64,000 bases of DNA, from the NCBI GenBank assembly GCA_014380365.1, contig JACMJZ010000030.1, forward strand, positions 1 to 64,000, written 5' to 3'. This document shows, piece by piece, positions 37,402 through 46,700 of the stretch. Each line of letters opens with the position of its first letter. Position 1 is the first letter of the stretch. The notes beneath the pieces are model-generated. The model was not told where the DNA came from. It saw only the letters and a program-made list of their open reading frames with translations, and ran no database searches. The position numbers were made by a program, and so were the translations under genes. The stretch comes from Pyrinomonadaceae bacterium (lineage in GTDB: Bacteria > Acidobacteriota > Blastocatellia > Pyrinomonadales > Pyrinomonadaceae).

Positions 37402-38289
37402 TTAGGAAGCCCTGATCCAACTGCGAATCATCAAACGATCCGAAGCGTCACAATCTGAAATTGAAGTGCGCGAATGGATCGTCCGCGTATTGTCCGAAAT
37501 CAAAAAGTCGCCCTCGCTCATCAGGAAATCGGCGGGGCGTTTGGTGGTATTTATGACCTGTCCAAACGCGTCCAATGCGCTTAGCATTTCTTCCGAAAGC
37601 TTGGCGCCTTCGAGATCCAAAGCGTGATCGATCGTATAACGTCGCCAACATATGTTGGTTTCAGTCAGGACCGGCCGCCAAGTAACTCCGCCTCCACAGT
37701 AAGCCGCTAACTGCCACGGTACCGGCTCTTCCAGGCGTTTAAGTATCTCCGTCCCCAGATGGTTTTTCACTTCGTCACGCACGGCCTCCACGTTTAAAAC
37801 ACGCGACCGTCCCCCGCCGTCCCGATCGGCGCGGACGCAAACCATTGAGATTAGTTCAATCGGAGTTTCCCAGTCGGCGGCATCAGTGTGCAGTCTTTCG
37901 CTTTCGCGACCTTCGCCCACGCAAGGCATGTCAGTCGCCGGCTGAATGTAATGAACCAGTTGAGCGCGCGGCTTTTCATACGGACGGGCCACCAGTTCTC
38001 CAAAGGCCCGGTTGATAGCGACGAACAACCTATTCCCTTCGTCGAAACGAAGACCATGCACTACCACCCAGTAGGGCGACCGAGCCAGACACACTCGAAT
38101 CAAAGTAGTCAGCGAATCGAAACCGTCCGGACAGGCGTCCCGAATGCTATCAAAGACATACTCCTGCAAAGCAGGCGCGTAAAACTCTTTGTTGTCGTAG
38201 AGAGGAAGGCTCTCCGCCGCTTTCAGCAAGTCGCCGGCGAGCGCCCCCGGCACTTCGAGTCTTTCCGTTTGCGGAAACGGCGTGAGCAT
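37402..38289 (-). CDS. TauD/TfdA-like Fe(II)/2-oxoglutarate dioxygenase
   Basis: The 295-residue protein has a TauD/TfdA-type oxygenase core. The HxD site is ERLHTDAADWETPI, the distal histidine is in TRTIHSRTS, and DRLMIRSWIR provides the 2-oxoglutarate arginine. The N-terminal part is less conserved. Such enzymes hydroxylate amino acids, peptide-bound residues or small acids. I start it at the ATG of 38289, preceded by GGCAGG, rather than the TTG of 38304. It precedes the paralogous small-protein gene by 14 bp. Confidence 0.85.
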   Translation of the reverse strand: MLTPFPQTERLEVPGALAGDLLKAAESLPLYDNKEFYAPALQEYVFDSIRDACPDGFDSLTTLIRVCLARSPYWVVVHGLRFDEGNRLFVAINRAFGELVARPYEKPRAQLVHYIQPATDMPCVGEGRESERLHTDAADWETPIELISMVCVRADRDGGGRSRVLNVEAVRDEVKNHLGTEILKRLEEPVPWQLAAYCGGGVTWRPVLTETNICWRRYTIDHALDLEGAKLSEEMLSALDAFGQVINTTKRPADFLMSEGDFLISDNTRTIHSRTSISDCDASDRLMIRSWIRAS

Positions 38290-38387
38290 CTCAGCCTGCC
38301 ACAATCCCTTCGCTTATCTTGCGTTTCGAAAAAGCCTAACCCCTGTGAACGACTAACCCGTTAGCGATCTGGTCGATTACATTTTCT

Positions 38388-39158
38388 TCAACGGCTGAAG
38401 ACATAATTGCCTATTCCGCTAAACGGACCCTCAGTTCGCAATGCCCTGGCGACTTGTTCCTCTGAGTAAGTAAATCCGTAAGCCCGCATATCAGTTACGA
38501 TCTTTCGGTGCTGCTCGAGATTAGTGTTGATCTCTATCAGGACCGACCGGAGGTGCCTATCGGCCAGGATGCTGGCGGAACCAGTAAGAACTTTGTGTTC
38601 GAAGCCATCGACGTCGATCTTGATGTGATCTGGCATGGGCACCACGCCGGTCTTCACCAGGCTGTCCAGAGTCGCGGCGACGCATCCCTGCGATACCTCG
38701 GAATCACGATACTCGAGTTGGTAGTCTACCTTTTCTCCATATGAATGATTCGAACGTCCGGCCTGAAACTGGTTCAGGTGCAACAGTGAGTAACCGGCCT
38801 CATCGGTTAATGCGGCGCAATACGCAACGACCTGTTTGGAAAGTTGGTTCAGCACGATGTTCTTGTAAAGCACCGCATAGTTTTGGGATTCCGGCTCAAA
38901 CGCATATACGCGCACGCCGCGCGTCTTCGCCGCCCAGATCGTATAGATGCCAACGTTGGCGCCGACATCGATCAATACTTCATCTGCCTGGAAACCGGCA
39001 ATCCACTCGATAGTTTCAGGCTCCTTTGAGAACAGCGTATCCACCCGCCACTCGGTTGCGACATTGGGTGTTGCGTAGATCACCTCCACGCCTCTGTCGC
39101 GCACACACCGCTGAGGGTCCATTGTTTCGTACTGCTCGAGCGTCAAAGCGGTTTGCAT
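38388..39158 (-). CDS. FkbM family methyltransferase
   Basis: The 256-residue protein has the FkbM fold with SAM motif I in EVLIDVGANVGIYTIWAA. VYAFEPESQNYAVLYKNI follows as motif II and HIKIDVDGFEHKVLTGS as the family-specific DxDG-E motif. FkbM enzymes O-methylate sugars, polyketides or glycolipids. This enzyme therefore fits a sugar-decorating island. Its ATG directly follows the stop of the oxygenase gene upstream, so both come from one message. Confidence 0.92.
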   Translation of the reverse strand: MQTALTLEQYETMDPQRCVRDRGVEVIYATPNVATEWRVDTLFSKEPETIEWIAGFQADEVLIDVGANVGIYTIWAAKTRGVRVYAFEPESQNYAVLYKNIVLNQLSKQVVAYCAALTDEAGYSLLHLNQFQAGRSNHSYGEKVDYQLEYRDSEVSQGCVAATLDSLVKTGVVPMPDHIKIDVDGFEHKVLTGSASILADRHLRSVLIEINTNLEQHRKIVTDMRAYGFTYSEEQVARALRTEGPFSGIGNYVFSR

Positions 39159-39857
39159 TCAAGCCTCTTCCCCGTGATAAAGGCTGATCGCGACGGTCTT
39201 CCGAATCAGCGTTTGGTCGGGCAAGGTGATGGGAGTAACACAGTGCCATGACACGTCCGTCTTCACAAACATCACGCCTGCATTTGGCATGAACGGAAAA
39301 GTGTCGATCACTTCGACGTCAGCAAAATCGAGGTACTGGTTCGAATAGTTTGAGCGCAGAGCGTTGTCTTTAGGTGTACAGATTGAAGTGCCGCCTCCCC
39401 AATCAGGGTTCCACTCTCCCTCTTTCATAAGTGACAGCACCAAAGTAACCACCTTTCTGGGGCTGTCTGTGTGTGGACGCTGCGAACCGCCATTCGTGGG
39501 AAGCACGCTAAATTCGAATTGGGAAGTAAAACCCCCAGCCGAGTCACTATCACGCAGTCCCTCGGTCGTATTTGAGCGAAGAAAAGACAAGACCTGCTCT
39601 TTGAAATCTATGCTCTTGATCTCAGCATGAAATCTCCGCCAGGGTGGATAAGCGTTGACAAAATCATAATAACGTTCGCCCTCGGCTTCAGTGAGCAGGT
39701 ATTTGTTTCCCAGCGTCTCTCGGTGACGAAAGTCGGAAAGCAAGGGAAAGGTCTCCGCCAGCTCGCGATAGAAAGGAGGCCACAGCAAGTCCCGGATGTA
39801 GAAAACTGTAAACGGCTCGTGCCTTACGGATACGTTTTCCCAATTGAAGATTCGCAT
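39159..39857 (-). CDS. 2-oxoglutarate/Fe(II) oxygenase (2OG-FeII_Oxy type)
   Basis: The 232-residue protein starts with aromatic-rich helices (PFYRELAETFPLLSDF) that are common in small hydroxylases. The iron site is QRPHTDSPRKVVTLVLSL (His, Asp) and VSWHCVTPITLPDQTLIRKTV, where the last arginine should bind 2-oxoglutarate. SQFEFSVLP lies before the site. It resembles the prolyl/lysyl-hydroxylase-like 2OG-FeII_Oxy_3 group more than PhyH. The stop is immediately followed by the FkbM start, so the two are co-translated. Confidence 0.85.
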   Translation of the reverse strand: MRIFNWENVSVRHEPFTVFYIRDLLWPPFYRELAETFPLLSDFRHRETLGNKYLLTEAEGERYYDFVNAYPPWRRFHAEIKSIDFKEQVLSFLRSNTTEGLRDSDSAGGFTSQFEFSVLPTNGGSQRPHTDSPRKVVTLVLSLMKEGEWNPDWGGGTSICTPKDNALRSNYSNQYLDFADVEVIDTFPFMPNAGVMFVKTDVSWHCVTPITLPDQTLIRKTVAISLYHGEEA

Positions 39858-39988
39858 GATTTCCCATCACTGGACCCGTGGAATTCTCCAGTCGATTGAG
39901 GGGCACCATCTGCACCAATGTGTCCAATTGCCAATCTGAAGAGGCGCAGCAAATATCCCTGGCCTGGCAGGCCGCGCGATGCAACTAT

Positions 39989-40762
39989 TCAGGAGCCGCT
40001 ATAGGTTCGCCAGGCGCAAAAAGCCGACTGGTGATCTGTATCAGCCGGCGGTTGCGCGAGACTCAAATGGCTGCAATCCGCCTGGCCCCGAACCCGCAGC
40101 AATGGTCTCCCTGGATTTCTGGATCGACTGGTGACGTAGCGCACTATGAATCCGATGCGTGCTTCATCGGATGCGTTCGGATTCGACCCGTGCACCAGCG
40201 TGCTCTGATGCAAGGACATTTCGCCTGGTTCCAATACGACATCTACCGCCCGGGCTTCATCGACAGTGTTCACTCGCTCACCACGTTCCAGGAGATTGAA
40301 ATCGTCGTGGACATTCGCGTGATCCAGCGAGCCTTGCTTGTGCGAACCAGGAATCACCCGCATACAACCATTAGCGCGGTGACTCGGCGTGAGGGCGATC
40401 CATGCTGAGGTGGAAGGGGTCAGATTCCAGCCGGAATAAACACTGTCTTGATGCCACGAAACATAGCTGGAATCGCGTGGCGGCTTGGAAAACACAAGCG
40501 TACCGTCGACCAGAATATTCTCTCCGAGCAGACCCTCGACCGTGTTCAAAAGTCCCTCATTCGTGACCAGACGATAGGCCCAGTCGAAAAACAGATGAAG
40601 GCCATCGAATCGTTTAAGCGACGCGTCGCCGCAATCAGCCGCCGTCGACTCGAGCGCGCTCCGAAAAAACGATACCTCCCCGGCGGAGAAAACTTTGATC
40701 GGAAATACGATACCGTCGCCCTGGTATTGATCAAATTGACGGCTTGAGAGTGTAGTAATCAC
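39989..40762 (-). CDS. PhyH-like Fe(II)/2-oxoglutarate oxygenase
   Basis: The 257-residue PhyH-family protein has its HxD motif in VSWHQDSVYSGW and NGCMRVIPGSHK as a family hallmark. LHQSTLVHGSNPNASDEARIGFIVRYV supplies the distal histidine and the 2-oxoglutarate arginine. The Asp rules out the usual halogenase signature. The order and length match ectoine-hydroxylase-like members. It stands 131 bp upstream of the 2OG-FeII_Oxy gene and 41 bp downstream of the 715-residue gene. The start is a GTG. Confidence 0.88.
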   Translation of the reverse strand: MITTLSSRQFDQYQGDGIVFPIKVFSAGEVSFFRSALESTAADCGDASLKRFDGLHLFFDWAYRLVTNEGLLNTVEGLLGENILVDGTLVFSKPPRDSSYVSWHQDSVYSGWNLTPSTSAWIALTPSHRANGCMRVIPGSHKQGSLDHANVHDDFNLLERGERVNTVDEARAVDVVLEPGEMSLHQSTLVHGSNPNASDEARIGFIVRYVTSRSRNPGRPLLRVRGQADCSHLSLAQPPADTDHQSAFCAWRTYSGS

Positions 40763-40803
40763 GACAAGCGTTCCACTGGTTTTTAAATAAAACTGAGCGT
40801 TAG

Positions 40804-42951
40804 CTAATTCGGTTCCAACTTAGCATGCTTTTCGGCCTCGGAGTCAAAAAGGAATGCTTGCCTTGTCAGGAATGGCCTATTCTTCTCGATAGTTGCTACG
40901 TAAGCATCAAACATGTCCTGTTTGTACCCGCTCGCAGCCAGCATCTTTTTCATTTCCTTCTTCCACTTCACAGCAGCTCGCTTATCACCGTTCATTTGCA
41001 GATAGCCGCGGACAAGAGTATCCCAATCGCGAATCCGTTCGACGACGCCCTTACTGAACATATGTTGCAACTCAGGGTTGGTGAGCATCTGTTGCTGAGT
41101 TGTTCGATAAGCGTTCTTCAATTCCACCCGAGCCACGGCCTGGCCTTCCTCGTCGAGCTGCTTTCCCACCCGGTAGATGGTATGGAGACAACCAACTTCG
41201 CTCGCAGCGAACCGTTCCGGCCTTGACCTTTCCCAGATGTAACGTTCATCCAACGTCATATTCGGAACGTCGCCATGGGCGAAAAAACGCCCGCTGCTGG
41301 AATTGGGAATTACCAAAGCATCGTGATCCATAAAGATGATCTTGACATCCCACTGGCCCTTGTTCCAAAAACTTCTCAAACCTACGTTCCTTGCAACAAA
41401 CGACTCGCCTCGCGAATAGCCTCTCACCGCCAGCAAAGTACCCCAGAACTTCGCGATCTGTTGGAGCAACGATTTGTAGACCTGATCGGCCCGGGTACGA
41501 TTCTCCGCCACTGAAAATGCAGCCGCCAGATATTGATCGTGGTTCTGATAAGGTTCTCTCGGAGGCTGATAATATCCCAGTATTTCTTCAAGGATTTCAT
41601 CAGCGAATACTTTTGCTTCGTGCGGAGAGTAGTCCGCTTTCAACCCGCTCTTGAAGTAACGCTCGGACCCATCCACCGAAAGATAGGCGGCCAGCTTGTC
41701 CAAACGAAATGAGCTGGTGCCGGTGAGAATTGCCTGCGCCGGCTGAACCTGACCCAGAAACTGCGCCGTCATTCCCCAGTCGCCAGGCATCTGAGGTAGG
41801 TGTTTATTGCCTTCAGATCTGAATGCAGCGATGGAGTCTTTCATTGCCCTTCTCATTCCGCGAAAGCCTTCACCAAACATTTCGGGTTGAGTGAAATAGC
41901 TGAGGGTCCGCGCCTTGCCATCGCCAGCCGGCACCGAGTTAACGCTGGCCCTGGAGATGTAGTTACTCATCGGAGCTTCAACCCCGTGTACCAGACGATA
42001 AATTCGGGCAAGCTTGGTTGCGTTGTTTGCCTCATAACGCAAGAGCCATTGCATGCTGCCACCATCAAGGCGGTGCGATGGGGGAACCGTGTACCCATTG
42101 CGCGAGTAAACGACGTCCAGCGAGTGCTCACCCGGCCGGCCGGCTCTTTTGATTTCGAATTCTGTGTCGCTACCCGGCAACTTAATGACTAACACCACGG
42201 TTGTGATTGGATACTCAACCAGGGAATTGATCCGCGAACTCGTACCTTCGGAAACCCAGTAGATATTCGAACGCTGACAAAGTTTCCTGAGAACCCGGGC
42301 TTCGAAATCCGGCAGAAGATGGATTGCCCGCGTCATTTCGCTTTGGATGCGCTCGGGTTCGGACTTGTCCAGGTCTCGGATCCCGTCCGTGACCCGCAGT
42401 TGTTTGATAATCTCGTCAACGATCTCATCCGGAGTAAAAAGGTAGCGCGCCAGCGACAACTTGCAGTCACGACGAGACAGTTCTATGAATTCCCGTAATG
42501 CCTGGTCGGAGGTCCTCTTTCCTTTAATCTGATCGTGGATGCGATTCAGCCGCTCCAGCCTCGTGCGAAACTGGCGAACGAAGGGCCGAAGTTCGGTGGT
42601 TGAGAAACCCTCCCGCAATACTGAACTATAAACCCCAATGCTCAATCCCAGCGCGGGCTTGAGCTTTAGCTGAGCCAGCAAGAAATCAAACTGCTCCAGA
42701 TTCTCCGAAGGCAATTTCAATATTTGATGTTCGAGCATCAGGACCGCTAACCGCCTGATGTCCCAGCCGAAGTCGGCTCCCTGCCTGGCTACTGACAGAA
42801 GTCTTAGACAATACTTTCTGCTATACGCCCGATGCCGCAGAAACTCTTCAAGCAAGTCAGCAGCTTGATGGGTATCCGGAAACTCGCTGTGCATAAGATT
42901 GAGTAAGCGTGTATCGCTAGAGATGCGACGGGCCCTTCCAAGATTTGTCAT
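40804..42951 (-). CDS. Large protein of unknown family with possible kinase-like C-terminal lobe
   Basis: The 715-residue protein is largely helical in the first 230 residues. A region follows with TVVLVIKLPGSDTEFEIKRAG, which could hold a nucleotide-binding lysine. Near residue 550 is FVARNVGLRSFWNKGQWDVKIIFMDHDAL, which resembles an N-containing catalytic loop followed by an acidic metal site (the N...D of kinase folds). I cannot place it in a family. The N-terminal half does not resemble the LanM or SelO families closely. No signal peptide or membrane helix is seen. It is the longest gene in the minus run and lies directly after the Gly/Lys-rich gene. Confidence 0.5.
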   Translation of the reverse strand: MTNLGRARRISSDTRLLNLMHSEFPDTHQAADLLEEFLRHRAYSRKYCLRLLSVARQGADFGWDIRRLAVLMLEHQILKLPSENLEQFDFLLAQLKLKPALGLSIGVYSSVLREGFSTTELRPFVRQFRTRLERLNRIHDQIKGKRTSDQALREFIELSRRDCKLSLARYLFTPDEIVDEIIKQLRVTDGIRDLDKSEPERIQSEMTRAIHLLPDFEARVLRKLCQRSNIYWVSEGTSSRINSLVEYPITTVVLVIKLPGSDTEFEIKRAGRPGEHSLDVVYSRNGYTVPPSHRLDGGSMQWLLRYEANNATKLARIYRLVHGVEAPMSNYISRASVNSVPAGDGKARTLSYFTQPEMFGEGFRGMRRAMKDSIAAFRSEGNKHLPQMPGDWGMTAQFLGQVQPAQAILTGTSSFRLDKLAAYLSVDGSERYFKSGLKADYSPHEAKVFADEILEEILGYYQPPREPYQNHDQYLAAAFSVAENRTRADQVYKSLLQQIAKFWGTLLAVRGYSRGESFVARNVGLRSFWNKGQWDVKIIFMDHDALVIPNSSSGRFFAHGDVPNMTLDERYIWERSRPERFAASEVGCLHTIYRVGKQLDEEGQAVARVELKNAYRTTQQQMLTNPELQHMFSKGVVERIRDWDTLVRGYLQMNGDKRAAVKWKKEMKKMLAASGYKQDMFDAYVATIEKNRPFLTRQAFLFDSEAEKHAKLEPN

Positions 42952-42960
42952 GTCTTAGAT

Positions 42961-43068
42961 CTAAACTTGCCTCTCAGTAAGGGGGGACAAAGAAACCGCG
43001 CGGGTGCCACCACCAAACCATGTGCCGCCAGGTGTGCCGGAGGTTTGCTCGACCAATTGACTATCCAA
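42961..43068 (-). CDS. Possible 35-residue Gly-rich peptide ORF, very uncertain
   Basis: The frame starts at a TTG and encodes MDSQLVEQTSGTPGGTWFGG and then GTRAVSLSPLTERQV, with seven glycines and one tryptophan. It lies between the Gly/Lys-rich gene and the 715-residue gene, all on the minus strand. There is no ribosome-binding site and no ATG or GTG start, so it may be chance or a remnant of a longer gene. It is listed because the composition resembles short modified peptides. The frame upstream stays open to a stop codon at about 43119. Confidence 0.2.
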   Translation of the reverse strand: MDSQLVEQTSGTPGGTWFGGGTRAVSLSPLTERQV

Positions 43069-43095
43069 GCCGATCGACGAGTGCTTAGATGAAAC

Positions 43096-43132
43096 ACCGC
43101 TTTGATCTGAGTGAATCAGAAATCAAAGCGGT
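43096..43132. terminator. Hairpin between the Gly/Lys-rich and 715-residue genes
   Basis: The perfect 11-nt arms ACCGCTTTGAT (43096-43106) and ATCAAAGCGGT (43122-43132) enclose a 15-nt loop. There is no strong U-run on either strand. Together with the hairpin at 43166-43207 it could attenuate or stabilise the minus-strand transcript. Confidence 0.55.
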
Positions 43133-43165
43133 ACCCGCTTGATTAACTGAGCATTATGACGGGGA

Positions 43166-43207
43166 GGTGAGACACCGAACTTCATCTCTGTCAATAGGTA
43201 TCTCACC
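43166..43207 (-). terminator. Hairpin just downstream of the Gly/Lys-rich gene
   Basis: The arms GGTGAGACACC (43166-43176) and GGTATCTCACC (43197-43207) pair with one mismatch, 15 bp after the stop of the minus-strand gene at 43222. The stem is GC-rich, but no U-tract follows on the minus strand. A terminator role is likely but not proven. Confidence 0.55.
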
Positions 43208-43221
43208 ACCGCTGACTGACC

Positions 43222-43566
43222 TTAGCGGCCCTTTTGTTTACGCCCACCGATAAGCTTACCGCCGCCGTCTTTCTTGCCTCCACCGTCTTTCTTACCGCCA
43301 CCATCCTTTTTCTTGCCGTCCTTCTTGCCACCGCCACCCTTCTTCTTGCCCTCAGCCTTTTTCTTCTTGGTGCCTTCCCCGATATTCAGGGCGATGATCA
43401 GGGCATTTGCCAGCTCTTCGGCGCAGTATCTGGAGATTTGAATGTTGACTATGCGACCTTTACTGTACCGGTCGCCACCACCTTTTCCATCTTTACCTTT
43501 GCCCGGTTTGCCGCCGCCCTTGCCGCCGCCTCGGGTGCCACCTCTACCTCGGTTTATCGCTGGCAT
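43222..43566 (-). CDS. Gly/Lys-rich low-complexity protein with a conserved-looking hydrophobic centre
   Basis: The 114-residue protein has three parts. Residues 1-33 are Gly/Arg/Lys-rich (RGRGGTRGGGKGGGK). Residues 34-65 are ordinary sequence (YSKGRIVNIQISRYCAEELA, then NALIIALNIGEG) with the only cysteine and an amphipathic helix. Residues 66-114 are KKKAEG and repeated KKDGGG units. The charge is strongly positive. An AGGAG site seven bases before the ATG makes it a real gene. It is the first gene of the minus run that holds the oxygenases and glycosyltransferases, so it is a candidate substrate or carrier. Another reading is a nucleic-acid- or polysaccharide-binding protein. No family is recognised. 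Confidence 0.7.
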   Translation of the reverse strand: MPAINRGRGGTRGGGKGGGKPGKGKDGKGGGDRYSKGRIVNIQISRYCAEELANALIIALNIGEGTKKKKAEGKKKGGGGKKDGKKKDGGGKKDGGGKKDGGGKLIGGRKQKGR

Positions 43567-43757
43567 AGCTTTTCTCCTAACTTTTGAAAAAGAGTTGAAA
43601 TATCGTTAACGCCAACTGGTAACCCATGTGAGTCTCTGGTCATTCGATCGACCAGGATCCGGGTTTTCAACCAGCGAGAGTAGGATTTGTCATCCTTAGA
43701 CCCTTGCTTCCAGAGCTTTGAACAAATCCTCCCAGCGCCTAACTTACGGCTTTGCAT
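43554..43757 (-). CDS. Possible 67-codon ORF bridging the oxidase and the Gly/Lys-rich gene
   Basis: The frame starts at an ATG 13 bases inside the oxidase gene end and stops 12 bases inside the Gly/Lys-rich gene. It begins MQSRKLGAGRICSKLWKQGS and ends ISTLFQKLGEKLCQR, so it is basic with a possible amphipathic helix. The whole 177-bp gap is filled by it, but no ribosome-binding site precedes it. It could be a coupling ORF or chance. Confidence 0.25.
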   Translation of the reverse strand: MQSRKLGAGRICSKLWKQGSKDDKSYSRWLKTRILVDRMTRDSHGLPVGVNDISTLFQKLGEKLCQR

Positions 43758-46700
43758 CCTTGTTGATTGGCTGCCTGATGAAGCGTTCTATCTCCGATTC
43801 CTTTGTGGGCGGAGGAGCTGGCGCCGCGACCGGCGGAGGAGGCACGCAGCCTGGAATGCCAGGTCTAGTTCTCCAGGCTTCGTCAGCCGCGCCCACTCGG
43901 AAGAGTCCCCAGGCGCCAAGGCTGGCCTGCCCGGGAAGATAAACGCTGTACAGATAATCGCCGGGTCGCTTCCACGCACCGCCGGCCGAATCGAGGACGA
44001 GTTCAAAATGGTCTGTCGCCCCATGATTATCGCGCGAGCCTAACCATTGCGAGAGACTGTTTTCGCCGATCTGGGTCGAACTGTTCTTATATGGATTCCG
44101 CGGCCAAACGTGACCGTGCACCGTAAAGACCTGCGAGGTGCCGGTGCCATACGGATGGGCCATGCGGAAGCGAACATTATCGCCAGGGTCGGCTGTGAAA
44201 ATTGGCGTTTTCGGTTCACCCTTCACCAGCTGATTCGACAACATGCAGGAGAAATCCCTGGTTGGATTGCCGGCATAACGCGCGGAGGGCTGCGTGCCCG
44301 CGAGGTTTTTCGAGGGTTCCGTTCGGTAATTGACTGCGCTGATGTTGCCCTCAGAGATCCTGATGGAATCACTAATCATGACCACAAACTCGCGGAACGT
44401 CTTCGTCTGGTACGGGTCCGTGGGGTCGGTGACCGTCGCCGAGGCTCTGGTGAAGTCTGTTGAGCTTGATGGAGGATCGCAACTCACCTGAATGGGATTG
44501 CCGCTCGCGTCTTTCCCATCGCAGGTCCATTTGGAGCCGGCCGGTTCGATCACCATCGAGCCGAAGAGACTGTTAGAGGATTGGAACAGCGGATCGGCTG
44601 GAAACAGGTTAAGCGTGCCAAACTCGACTGCAGTGTAGTTTAGCTTGCCACTAGCTTCCCGCTCGATCTTGCCTGCGTACCATTTGTACTTAACGGTTTC
44701 ATTGTATGCGACCGTCTGATTAGGGGCTCCCTTGGCGTTGAAGCCTATATTACTGCCGAAGCTATTAGCGGCATCGTAGGAAAGCAGCTGCGGATGCAGT
44801 CCGACCCGTGTTGACGGTGCCACTTTGATCACGCCTGGCAGTTTATCCATTGGCGCGGCGTAAGTGAGCTTCTGGTCAAATACGTCGGAACCATAGGGAA
44901 TCTCATTCTTCAGGTAAACGTTAATGCAGTCCCCGGCATTGGCTCGCAGGATCAGCGGTTCGATTGGGACACCCTTCTTGAGTTTCCCTCCCTCCAGATC
45001 TTGCGTCCGGACATACATTAATCCCCTGCGTGCACTTAGAAGTTTCGCGGGATCGCGATCATTGAAAACGATCTGTCCCTTCTTTGGAGTAACACCGGGT
45101 ATGGGACTGCGATCTACTAAAGCGTGCTGTGCCGTGACGGCGCTGATGTAGAAGTCTCGTTGCGGCGCTCCGTCCGGGCAAGTTTCATAGTTGACGCTCG
45201 CACTGGGCCCTACCGGGTTGTTTGGCAGCGGCTGCAAGGCGACCTGGGTGGTCGCTGGATCGATGACTTTGTGTCTAGGGTCATAAACGCGGAAAAGACC
45301 CCATAGGCCATTGGAGACCCCAAACTCGTCCAGGCTGGGACTGTACAGATAATCGGAGCAATCTCCCTGGGTCATCTTGTCCGGGCATTTGCGACCCGTG
45401 TTGGGCCCCGAAGAAGACGGCGCGTTGAAGAGAAACTCAAAGTGTTCGGAGAGTCCCATCGCCTGGGCGCTGCGATAGCCGGAGTTTTTCCAGGCAGGCT
45501 CGGAGAACCAGGTCGGCCCTTCCAGGTTAAACTGATGAGCAAACATGTGCGCCCCGACCAGGACACGAACCTGCACCTTATCACCCTGATAAGCACGCAG
45601 TAGCGGCGTGATAGGATCGCCGCCGAACTTAGCGTTCGGTTGGCAGCCAATTGGCGGAGTTCCAGTAGTGGGGCACGGAGCGGCGTTCGAGTTGAATGCC
45701 TCCGAAGGATCACCGCTACCGATACGATACGGGACGGGTTCGTTCAGGTAATTTACTGAATAGCTTCCGATGGCGGCTGTGCTAACCAGCGTAGGGCCAC
45801 CCGGCGGAGGGCCGATGGCGAATTTCTTATCGATGTAGCCTTCGCTCGGGTTGTTACTTGGCTTTGACGTGGCGAAGGGATACTTCGGATTAAGCTGCGT
45901 GAATTTAAACGTCCCATTTGGTTGTTTGACCCGCTCGTCTATTGGCTCGGTCATGTAGGCAAGCAGAAAATCCTGAAACTCCAGGGCAAATTCCCGGTAG
46001 CTCACGTCTTTATTGTCCTTGTCCTTCGTCAGGATGTCGGCCTTCCAACTCGTTGGACCCCCATCTTTACGCACCGGCGGCTGATCGGTTGGCCTACCCA
46101 TCGGTTGACCTGTTTCTGAGTTTCGCCAACTCGAACCCATTGGCTCTATCAACAGACCTGCGTAGAGGCCCGCCTGCTGGTGCGTTGAGGGCCCAAAGTG
46201 GTCGTGTGTAAAGACAGTTCGCATCGTTCGATCTTCATTGGAATTATTGACCAGAGGATCCAGATACCAGCGTTGAATTGTCGTCTGGGCGCCCCACCAG
46301 CTCTGACATTGCGGACGATTCATCGGCGTGATCTTGATGTGGTTCTTTTCTTGCCAGTCTTCGCAAGTCATGCAACGCGTATCGGTCGGGTTTAGCGCGC
46401 AGTCTAAAATCTCGGCTGGCGGACTCGTTGGTGCGAGAGGCTTGTTGGGAACGTTCGTAAAGCCATTGGTTGGGCTCTTGTTAATGGCGTGGATTGTTTC
46501 CTGAACTTCCTGAGGACTGAAGGTCCCGTCTTCGTAATTGAAACCATTGCCCGCGCCATCGGATGAGGTTACGTCAAACTTCACCAGGTGGATATGCTGA
46601 CCCAGAATGTCGGTCGGAGTTCGCACCTGAAAATCATCTACCAGGTAATAGCTCGGTACCAGGTTGGTATGCCAATACTCGATGATGTCTCCTGAGTTAC

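Noticed and set aside
33454-40762. 2OG oxygenases as halogenases
   Set aside because: All four retain an Asp in HxD, whereas Fe-dependent halogenases have Ala or Gly there.
43554-43757. Confident gene call for the bridging ORF
   Set aside because: It lacks a ribosome-binding site and overlaps both neighbours. It is kept only as a low-confidence entry.
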